Shown here in pieces: positions 17,698 through 27,022 of a DNA stretch of 64,000 bases. The position numbers and the translations under genes are program-made. A model generated the notes under the pieces. The model was given only the letters and a program-made list of their open reading frames with translations, was not told the origin of the DNA and did not search any database. Positions within the stretch are counted from its first letter, which is position 1. Every line of letters begins with the position of its first letter. The DNA comes from Sphingorhabdus sp. EL138 (GTDB lineage: Bacteria > Pseudomonadota > Alphaproteobacteria > Sphingomonadales > Sphingomonadaceae), in assembly GCF_945890115.1 (NCBI RefSeq), contig NZ_CAMDCK010000002.1, forward strand, positions 62,001 to 126,000. Reading direction: 5' to 3'.

Positions 17698-19770
17698 ATG
17701 ACCAAATATACGACGCGTGCCGGACTTCGGATTGCCGAGCAGCTCGCCGAATTTATCGAGAACCATGCCCTTGTCGGCACAGGCATCGCTGTGGATGGGC
17801 TTTGGCAAGGCCTATCGGATATCCTCGACCGCTTTGTGCCGCAAAACCGGATGCTGCTGGCCAAGCGCGATGCGATTCAGGCCAAATTGGATGCGTGGCA
17901 CCGCGCCAATCCCGGCCCCATCACGGACATGGCAGGCTATCAAGCCTTTTTACGCGCAATTGGCTATCTGGTCCCCGAACCCGCGCCTTTCAGCATTGGT
18001 ACGCAAAATGTCGACGCGGAAATCGCAACAATGGCTGGGCCGCAGCTTGTGGTACCAAGCCTCAATGATCGCTTCGTGCTCAATGCCGCCAATGCGCGCT
18101 GGGGTAGCCTATATGACGCGCTTTACGGGACCGACGCCCTTCCAGCGCCCACGGCACGGCCCGGTGGCTATGACACGGACCGTGGCGACGCAGTCGTTGC
18201 GTATGCGCGTCATTTTCTTGATGAAGCCATTCCCGGTTGGCAGGCGGCTTTAGCTGGCGGCGACAACGCTTATTTCGTGGCGAAGACGCAAACAAATGAC
18301 ACCACGCTTTATTTGTTCAAACATCATGGCCTGTACATCGAAATATTAGTCAATCCGCAACATCCCGTGGGCGCCACCGATGCATTGCACATCGCCGACG
18401 TCATCCTGGAATCCGCACTGACGACGATCATCGATTTGGAAGACTCCGTCGCAGCGGTAGATGCCGATGACAAGGTGGCCGCGTACACAAACTGGCTTGG
18501 CCTCATGCGCGGCGATCTGGTCGCCAGCTTTGACAAAGGTGGCAAGACCGTCACCCGCGCGCTTGAACCAGACCGCGTGTATGACGGACTGACGCTTGCT
18601 GGCCGCAGCCTGATGTTTGTCCGCAATGTCGGGCATCTGATGACCAATCCGGCCATATTGCTCGCCGACGGGAGCGAAGCGCCAGAGGGCATACTCGACG
18701 CTGTGTTCACATCGCTCTGCGCGCTGCATGACCTCAAGGGACTTGGCACGCATCGCAATAGCCGCGCGGGCAGCATCTATATCGTCAAACCCAAAATGCA
18801 TGGCCCCGAAGAAGCGGCGTTCACCAACGACCTGTTCGATGCGGTCGAAGATGTGCTTGGCCTCACCCGTCACACAATCAAGGTTGGCGTCATGGACGAA
18901 GAACGCCGCACCAGCGCCAATCTCGCCGCCTGTATTCACGCCGTTCGAGACCGTATTGTGTTCATCAACACCGGCTTTCTGGATCGCACCGGTGACGAAA
19001 TGCACACGGCGATGCATGCGGGTCCGATGATCCGCAAAGCCGAGATGAAAACCTCATCCTGGATTCAAGCTTATGAAGCCCGCAATGTCCAAATCGGCCT
19101 TGCCTGCGGCCTCAGCGGCAAGGCGCAGATCGGCAAGGGCATGTGGGCCGCACCCGACATGATGGCGGACATGATGGTCCAGAAAATCGGTCATCCCAAG
19201 GCTGGCGCGAACACTGCATGGGTGCCATCACCTACAGCCGCAACATTGCACGCCATGCATTATCACCAGTTCGACGTCTTTGCCCGCCAAGTGGAACTTG
19301 CCAAGGAAGCAACGCCGGGGCTGGATCCGCTGCTGACCATTCCTGTCGCCCCCGTTGGCCATAACTGGTCGGCCGAGGATGTGGCGCAAGAGCTGGAGAA
19401 CAACGCGCAAGGTATTTTGGGCTATGTCGTGCGCTGGATTGACCAAGGCGTTGGCTGTTCCAAGGTGCCCGACATTCACGACATTGGCCTGATGGAGGAC
19501 CGCGCCACGCTGCGTATTTCATCGCAGCATATCGCCAACTGGCTGCTGCACGGCATTGCGACCGAGGCGCAGGTGGACGCGGCGCTTACGAAGATGGCAG
19601 CCAAGGTTGACGCCCAAAATGCGGGCGATCCGCTCTACGAAAAGCTGGACGGAGCGAGCCTTGCGCTCAAGGCTGCCCGCGCTTTGATTTTCGAAGGCGT
19701 CATGCAACCCAATGGCTATACCGAGCCGCTGCTGCATAAATTCCGGCAGGAGAAGAAAGCGGAAAGCTGA
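17698..19770 (+). CDS. glcB: Malate synthase G
   Basis: Condenses glyoxylate with acetyl-CoA to malate. The 690-residue product from ATG 17698 (CTGGAG nearby upstream) has the GlcB-specific features: [16 protein letters not shown]-like segment near 135, [18 protein letters not shown] near 245, [25 protein letters not shown] and the CoA-end [17 protein letters not shown]. Length is right for isoform G (about 720) rather than A (about 530). An upstream in-frame ATG at 17647 is less likely. No isocitrate lyase gene is in the window. It converges on trxB with a 5-base gap. Confidence 0.95.
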   Translation: MTKYTTRAGLRIAEQLAEFIENHALVGTGIAVDGLWQGLSDILDRFVPQNRMLLAKRDAIQAKLDAWHRANPGPITDMAGYQAFLRAIGYLVPEPAPFSIGTQNVDAEIATMAGPQLVVPSLNDRFVLNAANARWGSLYDALYGTDALPAPTARPGGYDTDRGDAVVAYARHFLDEAIPGWQAALAGGDNAYFVAKTQTNDTTLYLFKHHGLYIEILVNPQHPVGATDALHIADVILESALTTIIDLEDSVAAVDADDKVAAYTNWLGLMRGDLVASFDKGGKTVTRALEPDRVYDGLTLAGRSLMFVRNVGHLMTNPAILLADGSEAPEGILDAVFTSLCALHDLKGLGTHRNSRAGSIYIVKPKMHGPEEAAFTNDLFDAVEDVLGLTRHTIKVGVMDEERRTSANLAACIHAVRDRIVFINTGFLDRTGDEMHTAMHAGPMIRKAEMKTSSWIQAYEARNVQIGLACGLSGKAQIGKGMWAAPDMMADMMVQKIGHPKAGANTAWVPSPTAATLHAMHYHQFDVFARQVELAKEATPGLDPLLTIPVAPVGHNWSAEDVAQELENNAQGILGYVVRWIDQGVGCSKVPDIHDIGLMEDRATLRISSQHIANWLLHGIATEAQVDAALTKMAAKVDAQNAGDPLYEKLDGASLALKAARALIFEGVMQPNGYTEPLLHKFRQEKKAES

Positions 19771-19775
19771 CGCGG

Positions 19776-20801
<1,026 letters not shown>

Positions 20802-20882
20802 TTATCCCCATTAAATTAGGGCTTCACATGTCCGCAGGTGCAAACTATCAGTCCGTCAACATTCAGAATAGAGGGACAGTTC

Positions 20883-21200
20883 ATGACCAAAGTCACGATT
20901 ATTTCACGTAACGGCGAAGGTCGCGAAGTCGACGCTGAAAACGGCCTGTCGCTGATGGAAGTGATCCGCGACAATGGCTTTGACGAATTGCTCGCTTTGT
21001 GCGGCGGCTGCTGCTCCTGCGCGACGTGCCATGTGCATATCGACCCCGCTTTTACCGATCGTCTGCCGAAAATGAGCGCCGACGAAGACGACTTGCTCGA
21101 CAGCACCGATCACCGCAACGACACCTCACGCCTGTCGTGCCAGATCCCCATCAGCGATGCGCTCAATGGCTTGATCGTAACGATTGCGCCTGAGGATTGA
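20883..21200 (+). CDS. 2Fe-2S ferredoxin, adrenodoxin/Isc type
   Basis: Small electron carrier with one [2Fe-2S] cluster. Ligands follow the C-x5-C-x2-C pattern (C40, C46, C49) with the fourth Cys in RLSCQIP, and the downstream [10 protein letters not shown]-like acidic stretch typical of adrenodoxin-type proteins. The start at 20883 is preceded by GAGGGACAG; an in-frame ATG at 20838 lacks this. The 105 aa length is usual. Its neighbours give no partner; ferredoxins of this type serve Fe-S assembly or P450 and dioxygenase reduction. Confidence 0.92.
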   Translation: MTKVTIISRNGEGREVDAENGLSLMEVIRDNGFDELLALCGGCCSCATCHVHIDPAFTDRLPKMSADEDDLLDSTDHRNDTSRLSCQIPISDALNGLIVTIAPED

Positions 21201-21214
21201 TCAATTGCTGACGT

Positions 21215-21252
21215 AACTCCCCTCCCGCAGGCGGGAGGGGTTGGGGGTGGGC
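21215..21252. repeat. GC-rich palindromic repeat, CCCTCCCGC family
   Basis: CCCCTCCCGC-AG-GCGGGAGGGG forms a near-perfect hairpin followed by TTGGGGGTGGG. The same unit, as an inverted pair, lies inside uvrA at 23216-23326, and a shorter form lies after uvrA at 25550-25572. Confidence 0.8.
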
Positions 21253-21277
21253 AAAGCAGCCCTTGCCGTCTAAGCTA

Positions 21278-21365
21278 CCGTCACCCTGAACTTGTTTCAG
21301 GATCTATCCAGCACGCCCAGAGCCCGAGAGGATAGATGGACCCTGAAACAAGTTCAGGGTGACGG
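21278..21365. repeat. Dispersed inverted repeat, 24-bp perfect arms
   Basis: Arms at 21278-21301 and 21342-21365 are perfect reverse complements (24 bp each; CCGTCACCCTGAACTTG...), 40 bases apart. This is the same family as at 1137 and 37622. It sits between the ferredoxin stop and the NUDIX gene stop. Confidence 0.88.
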
Positions 21366-21407
21366 TGAATGTCACGGGCTTTCGCCAAAAATGCCTCTCA
21401 GCGACGC

Positions 21408-22214
21408 TCACCCCCGCATGGCGCTGCCGAGCGACTCCTCAAGCACAGGATAGCCATGGCCGTCGGGGATGCATAGCCAGCTTCCGTCTGCGCGTTTGTC
21501 GATATAAGTCAGCACCGTCGACACGGGATGTTCCGCCGCATGGGCGGCAGCGGCGTCAAAGTCACCAAACATAGCCAGCCGTTCCAAATTGCGCCGCGTA
21601 GGGAAGATGATCTTCACCTCGCCTTTGTCGGCTTTTTCCAGAACCTCGGCAGCGGTTGCCCAAAACAGCATACGGTTTTCGGTCTGGTCAACGGTTGCGA
21701 GCGGCGTGGTGTCACCTGCATCCACCAGATAGAAACGCGTGTCAAAAACGCGGCTGGCATTTTCATGGGCGGGCGGACGCCAGCGCGACCATGGCACGAG
21801 TTGTTCCAAATCGGGCGTCCAGCCAAAGCGGTTACACACCGCTTGCAGGCTTTGCCCATCATGCAACGCGGCGCGAGCGTCGATGCAGTTCGCAGCGTCC
21901 GAAACACCCGATAGACCAAGCGCTAGTCCGGCCTCTTCAATCGTCTCACGGATAGCCGCGAGCCTTGCAGCCGTTTCATTCAGCGATAGTGCCGAACCCA
22001 ACATCTGCGCATAATCAAAATCGGCCAGGTCAACCTTGCCGCCGGGGAAGACCGCAGCGCCGCCGGCAAAGGCCATCGCCTTCATCCGCTCGACCATCAA
22101 CAATAACGGCGCGCCTCCATTCGGGTTCTGCCGAAAAATGACCATAGTTGCCGCCGGTGTCGCGACGGGCAGCGGTTCGCCGCTGATCGGGTGATTGCGC
22201 AGTTCAGTTTCCAT
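21408..22214 (-). CDS. NUDIX hydrolase family protein
   Basis: NUDIX-fold protein, likely hydrolysing a nucleoside-diphosphate-linked substrate or acyl-CoA. The first strand region FAGGAAVFPGGKVD and the helix AARLAAIRETIEEAGLAL carry the RExxEE core of the Nudix box, although spacing to the first Gly is longer than in classic members, as in NUDT19/NUDT8-like acyl-CoA pyrophosphatases. The start at 22214 (METELRN) is preferred; an ATG at 22238 adds eight residues. It is divergent from uvrA with about 200 bases between. Confidence 0.8.
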   Translation of the reverse strand: METELRNHPISGEPLPVATPAATMVIFRQNPNGGAPLLLMVERMKAMAFAGGAAVFPGGKVDLADFDYAQMLGSALSLNETAARLAAIRETIEEAGLALGLSGVSDAANCIDARAALHDGQSLQAVCNRFGWTPDLEQLVPWSRWRPPAHENASRVFDTRFYLVDAGDTTPLATVDQTENRMLFWATAAEVLEKADKGEVKIIFPTRRNLERLAMFGDFDAAAAHAAEHPVSTVLTYIDKRADGSWLCIPDGHGYPVLEESLGSAMRG

Positions 22215-22394
22215 GCGTTCACTCAAGCATGCTTTCACACAGGTTAGAAGCGGAAAATCAACCCATCGTCATGGCTGCGTCGTGGCTGATGATGCACCGA
22301 CATCAGTTCACGGCTTAGGCTAAGGCAAAAGCCTAGCTTGAAATTCGATGAATTTTAGCCCACTTCGATAACAACGCGCTCACTTGCGCTTTTA

Positions 22395-22409
22395 GAACAA
22401 ATCTGGAAC
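22395..22409. promoter_or_regulatory. LexA-binding SOS box for uvrA
   Basis: GAAC-AAATCTG-GAAC is an exact match to the alphaproteobacterial LexA site GAAC-N7-GAAC (equivalently GTTC-N7-GTTC on the other strand). It ends 10 bases before the uvrA ATG, so a bound LexA would cover the start region. A third GAAC follows at 22415-22418. Confidence 0.8.
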
Positions 22410-22419
22410 AAGCTGAACC

Positions 22420-25400
22420 ATGTCACTCACCCACATCAAGGTGCGCGGTGCGCGCGAGCATAATCTCAAGGGCATCGATATCGACCTGCCGCGCGACAAG
22501 CTCATCGTTATCACTGGGCTTTCGGGTTCCGGCAAGTCCAGCCTCGCGTTCGACACCATTTATGCCGAGGGGCAGCGCCGCTATGTCGAATCGCTCTCCG
22601 CTTATGCCCGCCAGTTTTTGGAGATGATGCAGAAGCCCGATGTCGAGCATATTGAGGGGCTATCCCCTGCAATCTCCATCGAGCAGAAAACGACCAGCCG
22701 CAACCCGCGCTCGACAGTGGCCACCGTGACCGAGATTTACGATTATATGCGCTTGCTCTGGGCGCGCGTCGGTGTGCCGTATTCGCCCGCGACTGGCCTA
22801 CCGATCACAGCGCAAACCGTCAGCCAGATGGTCGACCGTGTGATGGCATTGCCCGACGGTACCCGCGCCTTCTTGCTCGCGCCCGTCGTCCAAGGCCGTA
22901 AAGGCGAATATCGCAAGGAACTCGCCGAATGGCAGCGTTCGGGCTACACCCGCGTGCGCATCGACGGCGAACTCTACGCGATTGAAGAAGCGCCCGTGCT
23001 CGACAAGAAATATAAGCATGACATTGAAGTTGTCATTGACCGTATTGTCGTCAAGGACGGCATTCAGCAACGGTTGGCCGAAAGCTTTGAGGCGGCGTTG
23101 AAGCTTGCCGATGGTTTGGCCTTTGTCGATCTGGCGGACACCACGGTTGCGGAATTGGCGAGTAGCAACCCCGATCATGTGCCAACGGCATTTGGCGAAG
23201 CCCGCGCGACCTTTTCCCCCCTCCCGCTTGCGGGAGGGGCCGGGGGAGGGGCGAGCGCAGCGAGCTTATCCGCCGATACCGATACGGCGCTGCCCTCCCC
23301 TAACCCCTCCCGCAAGCGGGAGGGAAACCTCAAAGGCACTGGCCTGCCCGCCAACCGCATCGTCTTTTCCGAAAAATTTGCCTGCCCCGTGTCCGGCTTC
23401 ACCATTGCCGAAATCGCGCCGCGTCTCTTCTCGTTCAACGCCCCACAAGGCGCCTGTCCTGATTGCGATGGCCTTGGCGAGCGGCAGGAATTTGACCCGC
23501 AACTGGTGGTCCCCAACGAACATCTGTCCTTAAAAAAGGGCGCGATTGTGCCTTGGGCGAAGTCCAACCCGCCCAGCCCATATTATATGCAAGTGCTGTC
23601 CAGCCTCGCCAAAGCTTATGGTTTCAGCCTCGATTCCACATGGGAGGAATTGGCTCCGGAACAAAAGCTCATCATCCTGCACGGCACCGGCGGCATGGCG
23701 GTGGAGCTGACGTTTAAGGACGGGCGCAAGGAATATACCGTACGCAAGGCGTTTGAGGGCGTCATCGGCAATCTCAACCGCCGCTTGCTGCAAACCGACA
23801 GCGCGTGGATGCGCGAAGAGCTGAGCAAATACCAAACGTCGCAGCCCTGCGAGACTTGCCACGGCGCGCGGTTGAAGCCCGAAGCACTCAGCGTGAAAAT
23901 CGCCGGCGTCGACATCGCCACGCCGACCCGCATGAGCGTGGGCGACGCTTTGGTCTGGTTCGGCAACGTTGACCAGACACTGACCAATCAGCAGCAGCAA
24001 ATTGCCAAGGCGATCCTCAAGGAAATCAACGAACGGTTGGGCTTCCTCAACAATGTCGGGCTGGATTATCTCAACCTTGACCGGACCAGCGGCACCTTGT
24101 CCGGCGGGGAGAGCCAGCGCATCCGCTTGGCCAGCCAAATCGGCAGCGGCCTGTCGGGCGTGCTCTATGTGCTCGATGAGCCTAGCATCGGCTTGCACCA
24201 AAAAGACAATGACCGCCTGCTCGCCACGCTGCGCCGCTTGCGCGATTTGGGCAACACCGTCATCGTGGTTGAACATGACGAAGACGCGATCCGCACCGCC
24301 GACTGGGTGGTGGACTTGGGCCCCGGCGCTGGCGTCCATGGCGGCACGGTCATGGCCGAAGGCACGTTGAAGCACATCCTAAAATCGAAAGACAGCCTGA
24401 CCGCCGCATACCTTAACGGCACGCGGGAGATTGCGGTGCCCAAGACTCGGCGCAAGGGCAATAAGAAGAAGCTCACCGTCCACAACGCCCGCGCCAACAA
24501 TTTAAAGAATGTCACCGCGAGCATTCCTTTGGGCACATTCTGTTGCATCACCGGCGTATCAGGCTCCGGCAAGTCGAGTTTCACCATCGACACGCTCTAT
24601 GCATCTGCGGCACGGTCCTTAAACGGCGCGCGCGTCATTGCGGGCGCGCATGATAAGGTCACGGGTCTGGAACATTGCGACAAGGTGATCGACATCGACC
24701 AATCCCCCATTGGCCGCACCCCGCGTTCAAACCCGGCAACCTATACCGGCGCGTTCACCAACATCCGCGACTGGTTCGCGCAATTGCCCGAAAGCGCCGC
24801 GCGCGGGTATAAGCCGGGGCGTTTCAGCTTCAACGTCAAGGGCGGGCGCTGCGAAACATGCAGCGGCGATGGCCTGATCAAAATCGAGATGCACTTCCTG
24901 CCCGACGTTTATGTGACGTGCGAGGAATGTAACGGCAAACGCTACAACCGCGAAACATTGGAGGTCAAATGGAAGGGCCTCTCCATCGCCGACGTGCTCG
25001 ACATGACGGTGGAGGACGCGGTGGAAACATTCAAGGCCGTCCCCCCGATCCGCGACAAAATGGCGATGCTGGCGGAGGTTGGCTTGGGCTATGTCAAGGT
25101 CGGGCAACAGGCAACGACGCTATCGGGCGGCGAAGCGCAACGCGTCAAACTCGCCAAGGAACTCAGCCGCCGGTCCACTGGCCAGACGCTGTACATTCTC
25201 GACGAGCCAACCACTGGCCTGCATTTCGAGGATGTCCGCAAACTCCTTGAAGTGCTCCACCGCTTGGTCGAGCAGGGCAACAGCGTGGTGGTCATCGAAC
25301 ATAATCTCGACGTCATCAAAACCGCAGATTGGGTCATCGACCTTGGCCCCGAAGGCGGCGTGAAGGGCGGCGAGATTGTCGCCGAAGGCACGCCGGAGGA

Positions 25401-25467
25401 TGTGGTCAAGGTCGCCGCGAGCTATACCGGCTATTATCTGAAACCGATGTTGGAAAAGGCGAAGTAA
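22420..25467 (+). CDS. uvrA: Excinuclease ABC subunit A
   Basis: Damage-sensing ATPase of nucleotide excision repair, which loads UvrB. Two ABC modules are visible: Walker [10 protein letters not shown] (33-41) and GVSGSGKSS (about 710), signatures [16 protein letters not shown] and [16 protein letters not shown], Walker [17 protein letters not shown] and [16 protein letters not shown]. Zinc modules appear as CPVSGF...CPDCDGLG and [22 protein letters not shown]. At 1015 aa it is longer than usual (940-980) because residues about 266-302 are encoded by a palindromic repeat (separate entry). An SOS box overlaps the upstream region. It is followed by a repeat-rich gap. Confidence 0.96.
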   Translation: MSLTHIKVRGAREHNLKGIDIDLPRDKLIVITGLSGSGKSSLAFDTIYAEGQRRYVESLSAYARQFLEMMQKPDVEHIEGLSPAISIEQKTTSRNPRSTVATVTEIYDYMRLLWARVGVPYSPATGLPITAQTVSQMVDRVMALPDGTRAFLLAPVVQGRKGEYRKELAEWQRSGYTRVRIDGELYAIEEAPVLDKKYKHDIEVVIDRIVVKDGIQQRLAESFEAALKLADGLAFVDLADTTVAELASSNPDHVPTAFGEARATFSPLPLAGGAGGGASAASLSADTDTALPSPNPSRKREGNLKGTGLPANRIVFSEKFACPVSGFTIAEIAPRLFSFNAPQGACPDCDGLGERQEFDPQLVVPNEHLSLKKGAIVPWAKSNPPSPYYMQVLSSLAKAYGFSLDSTWEELAPEQKLIILHGTGGMAVELTFKDGRKEYTVRKAFEGVIGNLNRRLLQTDSAWMREELSKYQTSQPCETCHGARLKPEALSVKIAGVDIATPTRMSVGDALVWFGNVDQTLTNQQQQIAKAILKEINERLGFLNNVGLDYLNLDRTSGTLSGGESQRIRLASQIGSGLSGVLYVLDEPSIGLHQKDNDRLLATLRRLRDLGNTVIVVEHDEDAIRTADWVVDLGPGAGVHGGTVMAEGTLKHILKSKDSLTAAYLNGTREIAVPKTRRKGNKKKLTVHNARANNLKNVTASIPLGTFCCITGVSGSGKSSFTIDTLYASAARSLNGARVIAGAHDKVTGLEHCDKVIDIDQSPIGRTPRSNPATYTGAFTNIRDWFAQLPESAARGYKPGRFSFNVKGGRCETCSGDGLIKIEMHFLPDVYVTCEECNGKRYNRETLEVKWKGLSIADVLDMTVEDAVETFKAVPPIRDKMAMLAEVGLGYVKVGQQATTLSGGEAQRVKLAKELSRRSTGQTLYILDEPTTGLHFEDVRKLLEVLHRLVEQGNSVVVIEHNLDVIKTADWVIDLGPEGGVKGGEIVAEGTPEDVVKVAASYTGYYLKPMLEKAK
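23216..23326. repeat. Palindromic repeat element inserted in frame inside uvrA
   Basis: Two inverted modules of about 33 bp, each itself a hairpin (CCCTCCCGC-TT-GCGGGAGGG), bound a 38-base centre: 23219-23251 and 23292-23324. The arms differ at about three positions. The same unit is found as a solo copy between genes at 21215. It stays open in the uvrA frame and adds roughly 36 residues rich in Pro, Gly, Ala and Ser just before the first zinc module (CPVSGF). Confidence 0.85.
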
Positions 25468-25473
25468 GCCAAA

Positions 25474-25521
25474 TCCTCCCCGGAACGGGGAGGTGGCAGC
25501 CGGAACGGCTGACGGAGGGGC
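25474..25521. repeat. Hairpin repeat after uvrA, CCTCCCCGGAACGGGGAGG type
   Basis: CCTCCCC (25475-25481) pairs with GGGGAGG (25487-25493); a second arm, GCCGGAACGGC, follows, and the unit ends in GACGGAGGGG. It begins 7 bases after the uvrA stop and could act as a 3' stem. The half-unit at 25550-25572 is a degraded member of the CCCTCCCGC family. Confidence 0.65.
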
Positions 25522-25674
25522 CTGCAACGGCGAAGCCACACCAAGATTTCCCTCCCGCAGGCGAGTGGAGGGCACTTGCCAGTGCGCGCGCGTGCGCCGT
25601 CCCGCTAAAGCTGCAGGCTGCGCCAATTTATCTCGCACGAAGACGCGAAGATAAGAAGAAGGGCTGGCCCGTCG

Positions 25675-25820
25675 TCATCCCGAAAACACCGACCCGTCAT
25701 CCTGGACTTGTTTCACCTGCGGTGACTGACGTTCGAGGATCTTAACTCCGACCGACTACAGAAAGTAAGATGCTGGAGCCGAAGGCGTGCATCGCACAAC
25801 CAAGTTCAGCATGACGAAAT
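25675..25820. repeat. Degenerate copy of the dispersed inverted-repeat family
   Basis: CGTCATCCTGGACTTGTTTCA near 25697 and CCAAGTTCAGCATGACGAAATG near 25800 are mismatched inverted arms of the CGTCATCCTGAACTTG family, with further broken copies between them. This looks like an old element or two nested insertions. Confidence 0.5.
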
Positions 25821-25891
25821 GAGAAAAGCGGTACTATTTCGGGGATGACTTATCTGTCACCGTAATTGCATCCCTCTTACGCGCAGACCTC

Positions 25892-26041
25892 TTAGTTTCT
25901 GCCGCCGATGACCTTGATATTGGCAAAATAAAATTCGAGCACCAAGACCAGCACAGCAAACGGCAGCGCAATAAACGATTGTGTCCAATTCCCGTCAACA
26001 GTTTCGTAAAGACTAAAGCATAGCAAAAGAAAGGCAATCTC
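25892..26041 (-). pseudogene. Possible remnant or small membrane protein
   Basis: On the minus strand an open stretch of 49 codons ends at a stop at 25892-25894. It contains two plausible membrane helices (IAFLLLCFSLY and FIALPFAVLVLVLEFYF) and a C-terminus NIKVIGGRN. No ATG is in frame; the only start is a TTG at 26026, without a ribosome-binding site. It may be the end of a decayed membrane-protein gene. It does not coincide with any other coding frame I believe in. Confidence 0.28.
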
Positions 26042-26332
26042 TAGCCCTTATGAAAACATACCAGAAAAGCCGATTCTAACGCCGCACGAAGGGCATTGAT
26101 AATGAGGTCGAGGTGTGAAGAAAAATCGAGGTGTGAAGAATATCAGAGGGCTAAGCTTTGCGGAGCAGTTTGGGCAGTAGCGTGACATGTTAAACTTCAC
26201 CTAGATTTGTTTTGAATCAGATTCTTAATAATGCTTTTGCCTTTGCGTTGATACTGCAAAAAACACATCTGGCTGGCATAGGTTGGCAGGATTCAGGCTA
26301 CAATGATCAGCGATTTGAGCAGCATGGAGTTA

Positions 26333-26725
26333 CGGTGACAGGTGCGTCATCACCGAAATAGCGGTTGATCCATCTTCCTCACTCCATGCCTCGTCATCCT
26401 GAACTTGTTTCAGGATAACATTCCACGGTCGCTTGTTATCCTGAAACAAGTTCAGGATGACGAAGGGAGTGGCATTACGTAATTCCGCCAACACCCGCAA
26501 AACCCCCCAAAACAGCTTCCACTTGCAATGTAGGATTTGCTCTGAGATTCTGCGCTTCTCGCCCGCATTTGGTGCGCGGCTGGCTCTTTGAACATGTTGC
26601 TCCCATCCCGGCTTTCGGAACCGGTGAACCACCTTCGTCAAGTGGCGATAAGTTTACAGAAATACCGTGTTTTGGGTATATGTTTGTAAACTTAGACTGC
26701 CGGTGTCAGGTGCGTCATCGCCGAA
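26333..26725. repeat. 25-bp direct repeats flanking a repeat-rich block
   Basis: 26333-26357 and 26701-26725 (CGGTG.CAGGTGCGTCATC.CCGAA) match at 23 of 25 positions and lie 368 bases apart. They enclose the inverted repeat at 26391-26463, and a 10-bp inverted pair TAAGTTTACA/TGTAAACTTA (26650-26659, 26686-26695). Flanking direct repeats of this size could be ends of an old insertion. Confidence 0.5.
26391..26463. repeat. Dispersed inverted repeat, 29-bp perfect arms
   Basis: 26391-26419 and 26435-26463 are perfect reverse complements of 29 bp with a 15-base spacer, the best-preserved copy of the CGTCATCCTGAACTTG family in the window, which suggests recent activity. Confidence 0.9.
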
Positions 26726-26747
26726 CGTCGTTCCGCTAGCACACTAA

Positions 26748-26853
26748 GTCATTCCCGCGCAGGCGGGAACCCAACTCCCACGCAAGAATGCACCATCACC
26801 GTTGCTGAGAATGCCGTCGTCATGAGCTGGATTCCCGCCTGCGCGGGAATGAC
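26748..26853. repeat. Inverted repeat of the GTCATTCCCGCGCAGGCGGGA type
   Basis: Arms at 26748-26768 and 26833-26853 are 21-bp reverse complements; each is nearly self-palindromic. This is the widely dispersed ATTCCCGC palindrome family of Proteobacteria. Between 25468 and 27022 I see only repeats, the weak remnant above and the Pho box. Confidence 0.85.
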
Positions 26854-26962
26854 GAGGAATTACGGGAAGGACCGCGATGGCTAAACTACCCACCCCCACC
26901 CCCACCCACACTCCCCCCTCGCCAAGCCAAGCGCGCTTGTGTAAACACACACCATCACGCCC

Positions 26963-26980
26963 CTGTCATGCGCTGGTCAT
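26963..26980 (+). promoter_or_regulatory. Pho box upstream of the alkaline phosphatase gene
   Basis: CTGTCAT-GCGC-TGGTCAT has the 7-4-7 layout of a PhoB site (consensus CTGTCAT-N4-CTGTCAT); the first half is perfect and the second has two mismatches. It ends 42 bases before the chosen ATG. The function of the downstream gene (phosphate release) makes PhoB control likely. Confidence 0.7.
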
Positions 26981-27022
26981 CTTGGTCTGCGATGGGTGAG
27001 CCCGCTTTTTGAGGAGTATCGC

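Noticed and set aside
23530-24375. 281-codon minus-strand ORF inside uvrA
   Set aside because: Antisense shadow of a well-conserved ABC module in GC-rich DNA.
25834-26037. 67-codon minus-strand ORF
   Set aside because: Composition is not protein-like; a different frame over the same bases (25892-26041) looks more like a membrane segment.
26330-26641. 103-codon minus-strand ORF in the repeat-rich gap
   Set aside because: Its middle (VILNLFQDN...VILKQVQDD) is the translation of the dispersed inverted repeat, a typical false ORF.
25468-27022. Possible CRISPR array in the repeat-rich gap
   Set aside because: Repeats are of different families, inverted and irregularly spaced; there are no regular spacers and no cas genes.
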